From Pseudomonas fluorescens (lineage in GTDB: Bacteria; Pseudomonadota; Gammaproteobacteria; Pseudomonadales; Pseudomonadaceae): a DNA stretch of 64,000 nucleotides. Below the pieces are notes generated by a model. The model did no database searches and was not told the DNA's origin. It saw nothing but the letters and a program-made list of their open reading frames with translations. A program made the translations under genes and the position numbers. How positions within the stretch are numbered: position 1 is the first letter of the stretch; each line of letters starts with the position of its first letter. The stretch spans positions 124,001 to 188,000 of the forward strand of contig NZ_LVEJ01000023.1 of the NCBI RefSeq assembly GCF_001648775.1, read 5' to 3'. This document shows positions 49,752 through 58,523 of this stretch, piece by piece.

Positions 49752-50294
49752 TTAGAGGCCGCGCACGTCGCGGTCTTCGATCGGTCGGCTCTGGCGCAGG
49801 CGGCGGCCACCGAGCACGACCCAGTCGATCAAGCGGAACAGGCACTCAATGCCGAACGACAGCAGCAACGCGCCGCTCATGCCCCAGATCATCGCTTCCG
49901 GGGTCAGCAGAATCTGGTAGCTGTAACCGTTCCAGGTTTCCTTGCGAATGTCCGGATCCGCCGCCAACACCACTTGCAGGAAGCGGATGTACCACGGGCC
50001 TTGCATCGCCTGGTACTGCTTGTCCAGCGCGATCTGACGGCTGAGCAAGGTGCTCAGGCTGTCGGCATCGCTGCGAAACACCGGGTCCTCGCTGGCGCGA
50101 TAATGCGCAACCAGCGCCTGCATATCGCCCTTGAAAAACTGCTCGGCAGTGCCCTGAAAACCGCGCAGACCGGTCTGCGCCTCGATCAGATGCGCCTCGA
50201 CCCGATTCGCGTAATCGTTGATGAAACCCGGCACCTGGACACCGATCAACAGGCCCGCCGCAAACAACACCAGCCGTACATAACTGAGCAACAT
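49752..50294 (-). CDS. DUF2937 family inner-membrane protein
   Basis: A 180-residue protein with an N-terminal helix (LLSYVRLVLFAAGLLIGVQV), a periplasmic part of about 110 residues (VPGFINDYANRVEAHLIEAQ, then LRGFQGTAEQFFKGDMQALV) and a C-terminal helix (MIWGMSGALLLSFGIECLF). DUF2937 has no known function. It is the last gene of a three-gene unit (51587 to 49752) with spacings of 15 and 12 bases. Confidence 0.85.
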   Translation of the reverse strand: MLLSYVRLVLFAAGLLIGVQVPGFINDYANRVEAHLIEAQTGLRGFQGTAEQFFKGDMQALVAHYRASEDPVFRSDADSLSTLLSRQIALDKQYQAMQGPWYIRFLQVVLAADPDIRKETWNGYSYQILLTPEAMIWGMSGALLLSFGIECLFRLIDWVVLGGRRLRQSRPIEDRDVRGL

Positions 50295-50306
50295 CGGGGT
50301 AGATCC

Positions 50307-51083
50307 TTATTCGGTCTTGCCTTGGCTTACGCATTCACCGCGTCGCCACAGGCTCCATTGGCCCGGTTCGTAGCGGGTCCAGGTTTCGTTTTCGGTCAAA
50401 GGCTCGGTGGCGATCACCGTGACCACGTCGTTGGGCGTGGTTTCCGCCTGGAAATCGACGATCACGTCGACATCCTTCAGGCGCGCCGGGCCGAACGGTG
50501 CGCGTCGGGTGATCTGTGCGAGTTTGGTCGAGCAATAGCAGAACAGCCAGTCGCCATCGCTGAGCAGGCAATTGAACACGCCTTTGCTGCGGTATTCAGC
50601 GCACGCGGCGACCAGATCCGGCAACAGTTCTTCTATATCGACCGGCTCCGGGAATGCTGCACGTACGCGATTGAGCAAATCGCAGAATGCCGCCTCGCTG
50701 TCGGTATCGCCGACCGGGCGGTAGAAACTTTTGATCGGGGTGAAATCGGCGAGCTGACCGTTGTGCGCGAAGCACCAGTTGCGCCCCCACAGTTCGCGGA
50801 CGAACGGGTGGGTGTTGGACAGGCAGACCTTGCCGACGTTGGCCTGGCGGATGTGGCCGATGACCACTTCGCTTTTGATCGGATAACGCTGCACCAGATT
50901 GGCGACTTCCGATTCACAACTCGCCGCCGGGTCCTGAAACAGACGCAAGCCGCGGCCTTCATAAAAGGCGATGCCCCAGCCGTCTCGGTGCGGGCCGGTG
51001 CGGCCGCCGCGCTGCATCAGGCCAGTGAAGCTGAACACGATATCGGTCGGCACGTTGGCACTCATGCCCAGTAATTCACACAT
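50307..51083 (-). CDS. Class II glutamine amidotransferase, YafJ-like
   Basis: A 258-residue protein with the N-terminal nucleophile Cys2 (MCELLGMSANVPTDIVFSFT), and the Ntn motifs GPHRDGWGIAFYEG, VIGHIRQANVG and NWCFAHNGQLADF. It resembles E. coli YafJ and the glutaminase domain of the Egt/GatD-type enzymes. The partner that would accept ammonia is not in sight. Middle gene of the 51587-49752 unit. Confidence 0.88.
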   Translation of the reverse strand: MCELLGMSANVPTDIVFSFTGLMQRGGRTGPHRDGWGIAFYEGRGLRLFQDPAASCESEVANLVQRYPIKSEVVIGHIRQANVGKVCLSNTHPFVRELWGRNWCFAHNGQLADFTPIKSFYRPVGDTDSEAAFCDLLNRVRAAFPEPVDIEELLPDLVAACAEYRSKGVFNCLLSDGDWLFCYCSTKLAQITRRAPFGPARLKDVDVIVDFQAETTPNDVVTVIATEPLTENETWTRYEPGQWSLWRRGECVSQGKTE

Positions 51084-51098
51084 GTGCGGACTCTCGGG

Positions 51099-51587
51099 TT
51101 ACAGGCGCGGCTCGACCCGCATGCGCTGCGGATTGTTCGGCAGAGGTGGACGGCCATAACGGTCATCGCCGGCACCGCCAAACGGTTGATCGTCATCGCG
51201 ATCATCGGCGCGAGCGGCGGCCTTGGCGGCTTCAGCCTGCTCACGACGCGCGCGCGAAGCACGTTCGATCGGGAAGCGGATCAGCACGAAAATCAGGTAG
51301 ATGCCGAAAGCGATCATGCCGTACATGAACAGATCGGAGATCGCCCGCCAGGCGTTGTTGCCGACCTTGAAGGCCAGGTCCAGTGCAGTGATCGCGATGG
51401 ACGGCGCAACCTTGGCTTTCACCGGGTCAATGATGGTCGGGCTGAACAGCAACACTGCCATCAGTACACGCAGTGGTTCGCGCAACCAGCGCCACATCCA
51501 GGTGGTCAGGCGCATCCATACCAACAGGCAGCCCACAGCGGCAAAGGCGTAGAGGCCCCAGGCGATCAGATAGTCGTTCTCGGTCAT
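51099..51587 (-). CDS. Inner-membrane protein, unknown function
   Basis: A 162-residue protein with three or four hydrophobic segments (LIAWGLYAFAAVGCLLVWM, PLRVLMAVLLFSPTIID, ISDLFMYGMIAFGIYLIFVL) and a hydrophilic tail that is rich in Arg, Ala and Asp and ends RMRVEPRL. No family recognised. The ATG at 51587 is used (MTENDYLIAW); one three codons earlier is equally possible. First gene of the unit with YafJ-like and DUF2937 proteins. Confidence 0.75.
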   Translation of the reverse strand: MTENDYLIAWGLYAFAAVGCLLVWMRLTTWMWRWLREPLRVLMAVLLFSPTIIDPVKAKVAPSIAITALDLAFKVGNNAWRAISDLFMYGMIAFGIYLIFVLIRFPIERASRARREQAEAAKAAARADDRDDDQPFGGAGDDRYGRPPLPNNPQRMRVEPRL

Positions 51588-51679
51588 GGTGTCCATGGCA
51601 AGGCAGGCAAAGAGGCGCTTATAGTAACGACTTTTCGCCCGTCCGGCTTGTCCCAATACCAGACGGCCAGCAGCAAACC

Positions 51680-51770
51680 CTGTGGGAGCGAGCTTGCTCG
51701 CGAAAGCGGTGGGTCAGTGAAACAAATGTCATCTGACACGACGCCTTCGCGAGCAAGCTCGCTCCCACAT
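51680..51770. repeat. REP doublet 11 (long type, TT/AA loops)
   Basis: Convergent hairpins of the TT/AA variant, in the divergent gap between 51587 and 51834. Confidence 0.95.
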
Positions 51771-51833
51771 GGGTCTGCAGCGGTTTCAAGATCCGCGAAA
51801 ACCTTTATTCCGAACATTGTCCGAGAGCCTTCC

Positions 51834-53888
51834 ATGCCCCAACCCGCCAACGTCAGCAGTGCCCCGATTGCCCACAAGGCGCCCGGTGCCGACCCGTATG
51901 CCTGGCTACAGGAGCGCGACACCGACGCGGTGCTCGATTACCTCAAGGCCGAAAACGCCTACCAGGAAGCGCAAACTGCCGATCAGACCGAGTTGCGCGA
52001 AACCCTGTTCGAAGAGATCAAGGGCCGAATCCTCGAAACCGACCTGTCCCTGCCCTCGCCCTGGGGCCCGTATCTGTATTACACCCGCACCACGGCGGGT
52101 GACGAATACGCCCGGCACTACCGCTGCCCACGCCCGGCAGACGACAGCCTGACCCTCGACGAAAGCCGCGAGCAACTGCTGCTCGACCCGAATGAGCTGG
52201 CCAACGGCGGATTCTTCTCGCTCGGTGCGTTCAGCATCAGCCCGGATCACCAGCGCCTGGCCTACAGCGTCGACGCCTCGGGTGATGAGATTTACACGCT
52301 GTTCGTCAAGGAACTGGCCAACGACAAGGTCAGCGAGCTGGAATTCGCAGACTGCGACGGCAGCATGACTTGGGCCAACGACAGCCTGACCCTGTTTTTC
52401 GGCGTACTCGACGACACCCACCGCCCACACAAACTGTTGCGTTATCGCCTCGACGGCACCGCTGCCGAGGAAGTTTTCCACGAGCCGGACGGGCGTTTCT
52501 TCCTGCATTGCTACCGTTCCAGTTCCGAGCAGCAACTGCTGCTGTCACTGGGCAGCAAGACCACCAGCGAAGTCTGGGTGCTCGACGCCAATCAGCCGCA
52601 CCAGCCGTTCACCTGCCTGGCGCCACGGGTCGAAGATCACGAATACGACGTCGACCACGGCCTGCTCGATGGCGTGTGGACGTGGTTTATCCGCAGCAAC
52701 CGTGACGGCATCAACTACGCCCTGTATCAGGCCCCGGACACCGGCACGGCGCCGACTGAAGCCGAATGGCAGAACCTGATCCCCCACAGCGATACGGTGA
52801 TGCTCGATGGCGTCAGCCTCAACACCGAGGCGATGACCCTGAGCCTGCGCGAAGGTGGCCTGCCGATCATCGAGGTTCACCCGCATGGCCTGGCGCCTTA
52901 TCGCGTGCAACTGCCGGATGCGGCCTACAGCCTCTATGTACAAAACAGCCTGGAGTTCGAAAGCGACCGCATTCGTCTGCGCTACGAGGCGTTGAATCGC
53001 CCGGCACAGGTGCGCCAGTTGATCTTGGCGAGCGGCGAACAAACCGTTTTGAAAGAAACCCCGGTGCTCGGCCCGTTCGACGCCGACGCCTACGTCAGCC
53101 AACGTCTGTGGGCAACGGCGCCGGACGGTACGCAAGTGCCGATCAGTCTGGTGATGAAGCGCGAAATGGTTGGCAAAGCGGTGCCGCTGTATCTGTACGG
53201 TTACGGCGCCTACGGCTCCAGCCTTGATCCGTGGTTCTCCCACGCCCGCCTGAGTCTGCTGGATCGCGGCATGGCCTTCGCCATCGCCCACGTACGCGGC
53301 GGCGGTGAACTGGGCGAAGCCTGGTATCGCGCCGGCAAGCAGGAACACAAGCACAACACTTTCAGCGACTTCATTGCCTGCGCCGAATTCCTGATCCTCA
53401 ACGGCATTACCACGGCCGAACAACTGGCGATCAGCGGCGGCAGCGCCGGTGGTTTGCTGATCGGCGCGGTGCTCAACCAGCGCCCGGATCTGTTCGGCGT
53501 GGCAATTGCCGAAGTGCCGTTTGTCGATGTGCTCAACACCATGCTCGACCCGGATCTGCCGCTGACCGTCACCGAATACGACGAGTGGGGCAATCCTGAA
53601 GAGCCAGACATTTACGAGCGGATCAAGGCTTACGCGCCGTACGAAAACGTCAGCGCGCAGGATTATCCGGCGACGCTGGTGATCGCCGGCTACAACGACA
53701 GCCGCGTGCAATATTGGGAAGCGGCCAAGTGGGTGGCGAAGTTGCGCGCCACCAAGACTGACGACAATGTGCTGCTGCTCAAGACTGAACTGGGCGCCGG
53801 CCATGGCGGGATGAGCGGGCGTTATCAGGGATTACGTGACGTAGCGCTCGAATACGCATTTGTTTTCAAGGTTCTGGGCCTGGCCTGA
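51834..53888 (+). CDS. ptrB: Oligopeptidase B (S9 prolyl oligopeptidase family)
   Basis: A 684-residue serine peptidase that cleaves small peptides after Arg or Lys. A seven-blade propeller precedes the alpha/beta-hydrolase domain. The triad is Ser537 (SGGSAGG), Asp622 (GYNDSRV) and His657 (GAGHGGMSGR). The acidic pocket residues for basic P1 side chains lie in the stretch EYDEWGNPE. No signal peptide. The ATG at 51834 follows REP doublet 11; a very long open frame that runs back to 51084 is artefactual, because it crosses the REP and another gene. Confidence 0.92.
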   Translation: MPQPANVSSAPIAHKAPGADPYAWLQERDTDAVLDYLKAENAYQEAQTADQTELRETLFEEIKGRILETDLSLPSPWGPYLYYTRTTAGDEYARHYRCPRPADDSLTLDESREQLLLDPNELANGGFFSLGAFSISPDHQRLAYSVDASGDEIYTLFVKELANDKVSELEFADCDGSMTWANDSLTLFFGVLDDTHRPHKLLRYRLDGTAAEEVFHEPDGRFFLHCYRSSSEQQLLLSLGSKTTSEVWVLDANQPHQPFTCLAPRVEDHEYDVDHGLLDGVWTWFIRSNRDGINYALYQAPDTGTAPTEAEWQNLIPHSDTVMLDGVSLNTEAMTLSLREGGLPIIEVHPHGLAPYRVQLPDAAYSLYVQNSLEFESDRIRLRYEALNRPAQVRQLILASGEQTVLKETPVLGPFDADAYVSQRLWATAPDGTQVPISLVMKREMVGKAVPLYLYGYGAYGSSLDPWFSHARLSLLDRGMAFAIAHVRGGGELGEAWYRAGKQEHKHNTFSDFIACAEFLILNGITTAEQLAISGGSAGGLLIGAVLNQRPDLFGVAIAEVPFVDVLNTMLDPDLPLTVTEYDEWGNPEEPDIYERIKAYAPYENVSAQDYPATLVIAGYNDSRVQYWEAAKWVAKLRATKTDDNVLLLKTELGAGHGGMSGRYQGLRDVALEYAFVFKVLGLA

Positions 53889-53952
53889 GGAACTCCGTCG
53901 GTCACTTGGGTCTTAATTGCAGACCCAAGAGGCCGATACTCCCAAGATCCCT

Positions 53953-54043
53953 TTGTGGGAGCGAGCCTGCTCGCGAAGGCGTTCGGTCATCGACATCATC
54001 GGTGACTGACACTTCGCTTTCGCGAGCAGGCTCGCTCCCACAG
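53953..54043. repeat. REP doublet 12 (long type)
   Basis: Convergent hairpins with CT/AG loops between the oligopeptidase and cNMP-binding genes. Confidence 0.95.
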
Positions 54044-54091
54044 GGGTGGTGTACCGCCTTGAAAATGTGAAAACAAAAAGACCGTGACGAC

Positions 54092-54565
54092 ATGTCAGAA
54101 CCGACCTTCCTGAACAACGAAATCCGCGACTGGCTGATGGACTGCGGCCTGTTCGATCAATTGCAACTGGCCGACTTTGCGGCCGCTTCCGGCTATTTCA
54201 GCATCAGCACCGTGGCTGAAGGCGAGGCGATTTTCCGTGAGGGCGATGCCGGCAGTTTCATGTGCATCCTCCACACCGGCCAGGTCGCCGTGCAGAAAAC
54301 CGGGCCCGAGGGTCAGGTCATCACCATGGCCACCCTGCGCAGCGGGCGGGCGTTCGGCGAAATGGCCGTGCTCGATGGCGAACGACGCTCGGCAACGTGC
54401 GTAGCGGCGACGAACTGTCAGCTATTGAACCTGGGCAAGGACTCGCTGGAAAAAATGCTCAACGACGCACCGAAGATCGCCGCGAAGATCATTCGCGCCC
54501 TCGCCGTCTCGCTGTCGAAACGCCTGCGCATGGCCGACGGCCAACTGGCGGCGCAGCAGGTCTAA
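54092..54565 (+). CDS. Cyclic-nucleotide-binding domain protein
   Basis: A 157-residue protein with a single cNMP-binding fold. The phosphate-binding cassette is at GRAFGEMAVLDGERRSATCV (residues about 87-106), with Gly-Glu and Arg as in CRP-type domains. There is no helix-turn-helix or enzyme domain, so it would act as a free sensor subunit. The gene has no ribosome site of strength and overlaps the convergent small gene by 4 bases. Confidence 0.88.
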   Translation: MSEPTFLNNEIRDWLMDCGLFDQLQLADFAAASGYFSISTVAEGEAIFREGDAGSFMCILHTGQVAVQKTGPEGQVITMATLRSGRAFGEMAVLDGERRSATCVAATNCQLLNLGKDSLEKMLNDAPKIAAKIIRALAVSLSKRLRMADGQLAAQQV

Positions 54566-54846
54566 CCGCCGGGGGATTTGCTCTTGGTGCCGGTCGGTTC
54601 GATGCCCGGCACCGGTTGATCCTTGCTCGGCGGGCTGGGCATTTCGATCGGCACCAGCGGCGGGCTGCCACTGCCGGCGCCGGACTTGGGAATGTTGATC
54701 GGCGTGATCTGCGGATACGGCGTCGGTGTCGCGGTGCCGGGCGAGCCGGGTTGCGGCGCCGGGCTGACCGGAATGGTCTGCTGCGCCTGCACCGCAGTAA
54801 TCGAGAGCGCGGCCAGGGCAATGACCGTTAGAATGGTGCGCTTCAT
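54562..54846 (-). CDS. Proline-rich periplasmic protein
   Basis: A 94-residue protein with a signal peptide (MKRTILTVIALAALSITAVQ, cleavage after AQA) and a mature part of about 72 residues that is rich in Pro, Gly, Ser and Thr (TIPVSPAPQPGSPGTATPTP) without cysteine. It is probably disordered. Unknown function; Pseudomonas genomes hold many such. Divergent from the spermidine-synthase-like gene at 54926. Confidence 0.65.
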   Translation of the reverse strand: MKRTILTVIALAALSITAVQAQQTIPVSPAPQPGSPGTATPTPYPQITPINIPKSGAGSGSPPLVPIEMPSPPSKDQPVPGIEPTGTKSKSPGG

Positions 54847-54925
54847 CAAGGGCTCCGTTTGGCCTTAGTCTGTGCTCAGGCTACTCCCAACGGGCCTGCT
54901 TGCCTTCCCCCTTGTAGAGATTTCC

Positions 54926-55612
54926 ATGAAACGTTTCGTTCTGCTCGACACCACCCCGATCCCCGAAAGTGGCGGTGCCCTGTGCCTGTTCGAGTATGGC
55001 GAGGATTTCGTCATCAAGATTCAGGGCGGCGACGGCGGACAACTGATGAACACGCGCATGCATGGCTCCGAAGATGCGCTGGCCGAAATTCCGTGCCGCA
55101 AGGTCGCCGGCCGGCCTGATTCGCGGGTGCTGATCGGCGGTTTGGGCATGGGTTTCACCCTCGCCTCGGCGCTCAAACATCTGGGCAAAACCGCTGAAGT
55201 GGTGGTCGCTGAACTGGTGCCTGGCGTGGTCGAGTGGAACCGTGGCCCGCTCGGCGAAAAGTCCGGTCGTCCGCTGCTCGATCCGCGCACAGTGATTCGT
55301 CAGGAAGACGTGGCCAAGGTGCTGCAAAGCGAGCCGAATGGCTTCGACGCGATCATGCTCGACGTCGACAACGGCCCCGAAGGCCTGACACAGAAGGCCA
55401 ACAGCTGGTTGTATTCAGCCGCTGGCCTGAATGCCTGCGCCAAGGCTTTGCGCCCCAAAGGCGTGCTCGCCGTGTGGTCGGCCAGCGCCGATCGGCTGTT
55501 TTCCGACAAATTGAAGAAGGCCGGTTTCAAGGCCGAAGAAGTCCAGGTTTTCGCACACGGCAACAAGGGCACGCGCCACACGATCTGGATTGCCGAGAAG
55601 CTCAAGGGCTGA
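54926..55612 (+). CDS. Spermidine synthase-like methyltransferase-fold protein
   Basis: A 228-residue protein with the Rossmann SAM-binding fold. Motifs are RVLIGGLGMGFTLASALKHL (glycine loop), VVVAELVPGVVEWNRGPLGE and AIMLDVDNGPEGLTQKANSW. It is shorter than SpeE and lacks its N-terminal beta domain, so spermidine synthesis is not certain. Gene begins at 54926 (MKRFVLLDTTPIPESGGALC). The YajD gene follows after 49 bases. Confidence 0.8.
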   Translation: MKRFVLLDTTPIPESGGALCLFEYGEDFVIKIQGGDGGQLMNTRMHGSEDALAEIPCRKVAGRPDSRVLIGGLGMGFTLASALKHLGKTAEVVVAELVPGVVEWNRGPLGEKSGRPLLDPRTVIRQEDVAKVLQSEPNGFDAIMLDVDNGPEGLTQKANSWLYSAAGLNACAKALRPKGVLAVWSASADRLFSDKLKKAGFKAEEVQVFAHGNKGTRHTIWIAEKLKG

Positions 55613-55661
55613 GCTAAACTCTGCGTATAACCGTCATTAGTCTTTTTACAAAGGTGAACCC

Positions 55662-56033
55662 ATGAGTTCGTCCACCCCAACCAACACGTCGAAGCTGGAT
55701 CGCATCCTCGCCGACAACCAGCGCGACAAGGAAATGGGCTACCGCGACAAGGCCCTGAAGATGTACCCGCACGTCTGTGGGCGCTGCACCCGTGAGTTTT
55801 CCGGCAAGCGCCTGAGCGAACTGACCGTGCACCACCGCGACCACAACCACGACAACAACCCGCAGGACGGCTCGAACTGGGAATTGTTGTGCCTGTACTG
55901 CCACGACAACGAACACTCGCGGTATACCGATCAGCAGTATTTCAGCGAAGGCTCGCTGAGCACGCCGAAGATTGCCAAGGCGACGCACAACCCGTTTGCC
56001 GCACTGGCCGGTCTCATGAAAAAAGAAGATTAA
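55662..56033 (+). CDS. yajD: YajD family HNH nuclease
   Basis: A 123-residue HNH endonuclease. The motif is CGRCTREF (zinc-binding Cys pair), LTVHHRDHNHDNNPQDGSNW and ELLCLYCHDNEHSRYTDQQ, with the His, Asn and second Cys pair in order. The role of YajD in the cell is unknown; general nucleic-acid repair or defence is possible. AAGGTG precedes the ATG. Confidence 0.9.
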   Translation: MSSSTPTNTSKLDRILADNQRDKEMGYRDKALKMYPHVCGRCTREFSGKRLSELTVHHRDHNHDNNPQDGSNWELLCLYCHDNEHSRYTDQQYFSEGSLSTPKIAKATHNPFAALAGLMKKED

Positions 56034-56057
56034 AGTTCTTCATTGGCCTGACTGGCC

Positions 56058-56139
56058 CCTTCGCGAGCAAGCTCGCTCCCACACTGGATCGGTGTCGTAC
56101 ACAAAACCACTGTGGGAGCGAGCTTGCTCGCGAAGGCGG
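56058..56139. repeat. REP doublet 13 (short type, AA/TT loops)
   Basis: Short-type pair of the AA/TT variant, with a spacer of about 38 bases instead of the usual 20, between yajD and the RNA methyltransferase. Confidence 0.92.
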
Positions 56140-56166
56140 CCGTTCTGGCACCGCCAATCCATCATC

Positions 56167-56196
56167 TGACCACAACCGCCCAATCCCCGTATAATC
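56167..56196 (+). promoter_or_regulatory. Sigma-70 promoter of the SPOUT methyltransferase gene
   Basis: TATAAT (56191-56196) is a perfect -10 element; CTGACC (56167-56172, four of six matches) is 18 bases upstream. Predicted start of transcription is about 56203, 23 bases before the GTG start codon. Confidence 0.6.
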
Positions 56197-56225
56197 GCGC
56201 TCTTTTTCCCGAAGGCACCCCGCTC

Positions 56226-56696
56226 GTGGCAGACAAACGGTACAGCTGCATTGGTTTGTATAACCCCAAATCACCGGAGAACGTCGGTTCGGTGATGCGC
56301 GCCGCAGGCTGCTATGGCGTGGCGTCGGTGTTCTACACCGGCAAGCGTTATGAACGCGCCGCCGACTTCGTCACCGACACCAAACGCGTGCACTACGACA
56401 TCCCGCTGATCGGCATCGACGATCTGAAAAAGATCCTCCCGCTCAACTGCGTGCCCGTCGCCGTGGAACTGGTCGAGGGCGCCCGCCCGCTGCCGGAATA
56501 CACTCACCCGGATCGCGCCCTGTACATCTTCGGCCCCGAAGACGGCTCGCTGGATAAAGAGATCCGCGACTGGTGCGAAGACGTCGTGTATATCCCGACC
56601 ACCGGTTGCATGAACCTCGCCGCCACGGTCAACGTCGTGCTCTACGACCGCATGGCCAAGGGCTTGAACACCCGCTCCGGGCCAAAATTCCGCTGA
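56226..56696 (+). CDS. SPOUT (TrmH-family) RNA methyltransferase
   Basis: A 156-residue trefoil-knot methyltransferase. Family motifs are LYNPKSPENVGSVMRAAGCY at the start, YIFGPEDGSLDKEIRDWCED and YIPTTGCMNLAATVNVVLYD at the end (the SAM-binding knot). It is the size of TrmL, which methylates the wobble base of tRNA-Leu, but lacks evidence of the exact target. Start is a GTG at 56226 (VADKRYSCIG), with AAGG about 10 bases upstream. Confidence 0.88.
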   Translation: MADKRYSCIGLYNPKSPENVGSVMRAAGCYGVASVFYTGKRYERAADFVTDTKRVHYDIPLIGIDDLKKILPLNCVPVAVELVEGARPLPEYTHPDRALYIFGPEDGSLDKEIRDWCEDVVYIPTTGCMNLAATVNVVLYDRMAKGLNTRSGPKFR

Positions 56697-56777
56697 AGCG
56701 TCGCACATTGGATGGAACGAGCTGACCGTCTGCACAGTCAGCTTGTTTATCCATTACTCATTGCCTGGAGAAAGATC

Positions 56778-57155
56778 ATGACCGAGCTCAAACGCGTCGA
56801 ACGTATCGAATCCACCCCGTTCCAGAGCCATCCCGAGCAGAACGTCGAAGGCTGGGAGCGCATCGGCTCGTTGGCCGGTGGCGTGATCATGGTCGGCAAA
56901 GGCCTGCGCCGTGGCGGTGTGTTCGGTTTGATTCAGGTGGCGATTGGCGGCGTGGCGATGGCGCGCGGGATTACCGGGCACAGTTCGGTGAAGAGCCTGT
57001 TTGAGAAAAGTCGTCAGGACATGAATAACGTGCGGGCCAAGATCGAGCGGGCCGGGGAAGAATTGAGCAAGTTGAAGGCGAATGCCGAGGCGGCGACCAA
57101 AACCGCTACGGTGACTGGCAATGATTCGGTGAAATCGCCGAAAGCAGGGGTTTGA
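56778..57155 (+). CDS. DUF2892 (YgaP-like) membrane protein
   Basis: A 125-residue protein. The first 35 residues are polar (MTELKRVERIESTPFQSHPE); two hydrophobic glycine-rich segments follow (RIGSLAGGVIMVGKGLRRGG, then VFGLIQVAIGGVAMARGITG). The C-terminal 60 residues are helical and charged. DUF2892 is a short two-helix membrane unit found alone or fused to rhodanese. GGAG precedes the ATG at 56778. Confidence 0.78.
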   Translation: MTELKRVERIESTPFQSHPEQNVEGWERIGSLAGGVIMVGKGLRRGGVFGLIQVAIGGVAMARGITGHSSVKSLFEKSRQDMNNVRAKIERAGEELSKLKANAEAATKTATVTGNDSVKSPKAGV

Positions 57156-57185
57156 TCCGGCATCTTCGCTGAGTCGACAGGCCCC

Positions 57186-57253
57186 TTCGCGAGCAGGCTC
57201 GCTCCCACAGTTTGAAATGCATTCCCCCTGTGGGAGTGAGCCTGCTCGCGATG
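57186..57253. repeat. REP doublet 14 (short type)
   Basis: Short-type pair with AG/CT loops; spacer AGTTTGAAATGCATTCCCCC is a variant of the common short-type spacer. Second arm has GTGGGAGTGAG. Confidence 0.93.
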
Positions 57254-57259
57254 GCGGTA

Positions 57260-58489
57260 TTACTGAAGTAACGCGGTATCAAGGACCTTGGAGGATTCGC
57301 CAAGCACGCTCTCGGCCAGTTGCACAAACGCCTTGGTGCTCACCGTCCCAAGATGCATCGCCCCACGCAACACGTCATCCAGCGAGCGCTTGTTGCGCGT
57401 CTTCAAACGAATCTCGCGATCCAGTTCCTGCAACACCACCACCGCTTTCGCTACCTGCGCCGGGCTGATCTGTTCGCCGCGCAACGTCGTGACTTTCTGG
57501 CTGTCCCTGGCCAGTTTCGCCTGCAAACCCTGATAACGCTCATCGCTCATGCCACCGGCACGGCGCACCAGCTCAATGGCGTAATACTCGGCAAAGCCTT
57601 CGCTGATCCAGTCGCTGCGTTGCTCGTCGTTGATCCGCCCGAACACTTGGGCCAGCTCCCGCACCAACGCGCTGCTGCCGCTCTCGCTGACCAGCGGCAA
57701 TCGCGTGCTTAGATAAATCGACTCATGCGCGCCGAGACTGCCGCGCCACATTGGATCGTTGGCGCCGACGATCAACAGCTTGCTCGGATGCCGTGGGTAA
57801 ACCGCCTGCACCTGCGGCCAGACGAAGGTCAGCATCGTCAGCACATCCATCCGGTGCATGCCCTGCCCTTGCGGCGAAGCCACGGTGACTTCGGTTTCGC
57901 CCAGGCGCGTGCGGCGACTGCCGAGGTGGCCGGCGAGCATCCAGCCAGTCGGGCGGTCGAACAGTCGCGAGGGGTTATCGATGCGGAATTTGTTTTTGCC
58001 GATGCGCGGCCACGCGGTCTCTACGCTTTTCCAGCCCTCAGGCAGTTCGAATTGCAGACGCGCGACCAGCTCGGTGCCGTCCTGTTGATCGAGTTTCGCC
58101 GGGGGTACCAGTTCATCGCCGCGCATCAGCGCCCAGTTCGGGGTCATGCGCGTGTCAAAGCTGCCGTTCTTGCGTCCGTGGCTGATGCGTACGCGGTAGG
58201 TCAGGCTGGCTTTGTCGCTGGTCGGCCGCCACACGCCACGGGCCTGCTTGCCCGGCGTCAGCAGCCACTGGCCGTCAGCCTTGAAGTCGCTGTAATGGCT
58301 GCCATCGCCAAGGTCGAAATCGAGGCTGCGCACCGCCTCGCCTTTGTCCAGGGTCAGGCGTACTTCGGCCTGATCACTCTGCGGCAACAGACGCACGTGA
58401 TAATCCAGATCGACTTTCTTCGCCGCCCAGACCGGCGCGCTCAGTGCCAGCAGCGCGATCATCAACGCCCGCTGCAATCCGACAGCCAT
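57260..58489 (-). CDS. M61/M1-like protein with lost zinc motif
   Basis: A 409-residue secreted protein (signal peptide MAVGLQRALMIALLALSAPV, cleavage after VWA). A beta-rich N-terminal half precedes a helical half with the sequence ALVRELAQVFG, then WISEGFAEYYAIELVRRAGG. In M1/M61 peptidases the first would be HExxH and the second supplies the third zinc ligand. Here the first reads R267-E268-L-A-Q271, so both histidines are lost while Glu287 remains. It is therefore probably not a metallopeptidase but a binding protein derived from one. GGAG lies five bases before the ATG. Confidence 0.7.
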   Translation of the reverse strand: MAVGLQRALMIALLALSAPVWAAKKVDLDYHVRLLPQSDQAEVRLTLDKGEAVRSLDFDLGDGSHYSDFKADGQWLLTPGKQARGVWRPTSDKASLTYRVRISHGRKNGSFDTRMTPNWALMRGDELVPPAKLDQQDGTELVARLQFELPEGWKSVETAWPRIGKNKFRIDNPSRLFDRPTGWMLAGHLGSRRTRLGETEVTVASPQGQGMHRMDVLTMLTFVWPQVQAVYPRHPSKLLIVGANDPMWRGSLGAHESIYLSTRLPLVSESGSSALVRELAQVFGRINDEQRSDWISEGFAEYYAIELVRRAGGMSDERYQGLQAKLARDSQKVTTLRGEQISPAQVAKAVVVLQELDREIRLKTRNKRSLDDVLRGAMHLGTVSTKAFVQLAESVLGESSKVLDTALLQ

Positions 58490-58523
58490 ACACACTCCTT
58501 GGTAAAGCTTGATTGCGCCGGGA

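Noticed and set aside
51084..51833. N-terminal extension of the oligopeptidase B frame by 250 codons
   Set aside because: It runs antisense through another gene and across a REP, has no family similarity and would exceed the usual length of about 680-690 residues.
8629..56274. Open frames that translate REP copies, with peptides such as GASLLAKA or REQARSH
   Set aside because: The same peptides recur wherever a REP is crossed. They come from the repeat, not from proteins; real starts lie downstream of the repeat (for example 15763, 51834 and 56226).
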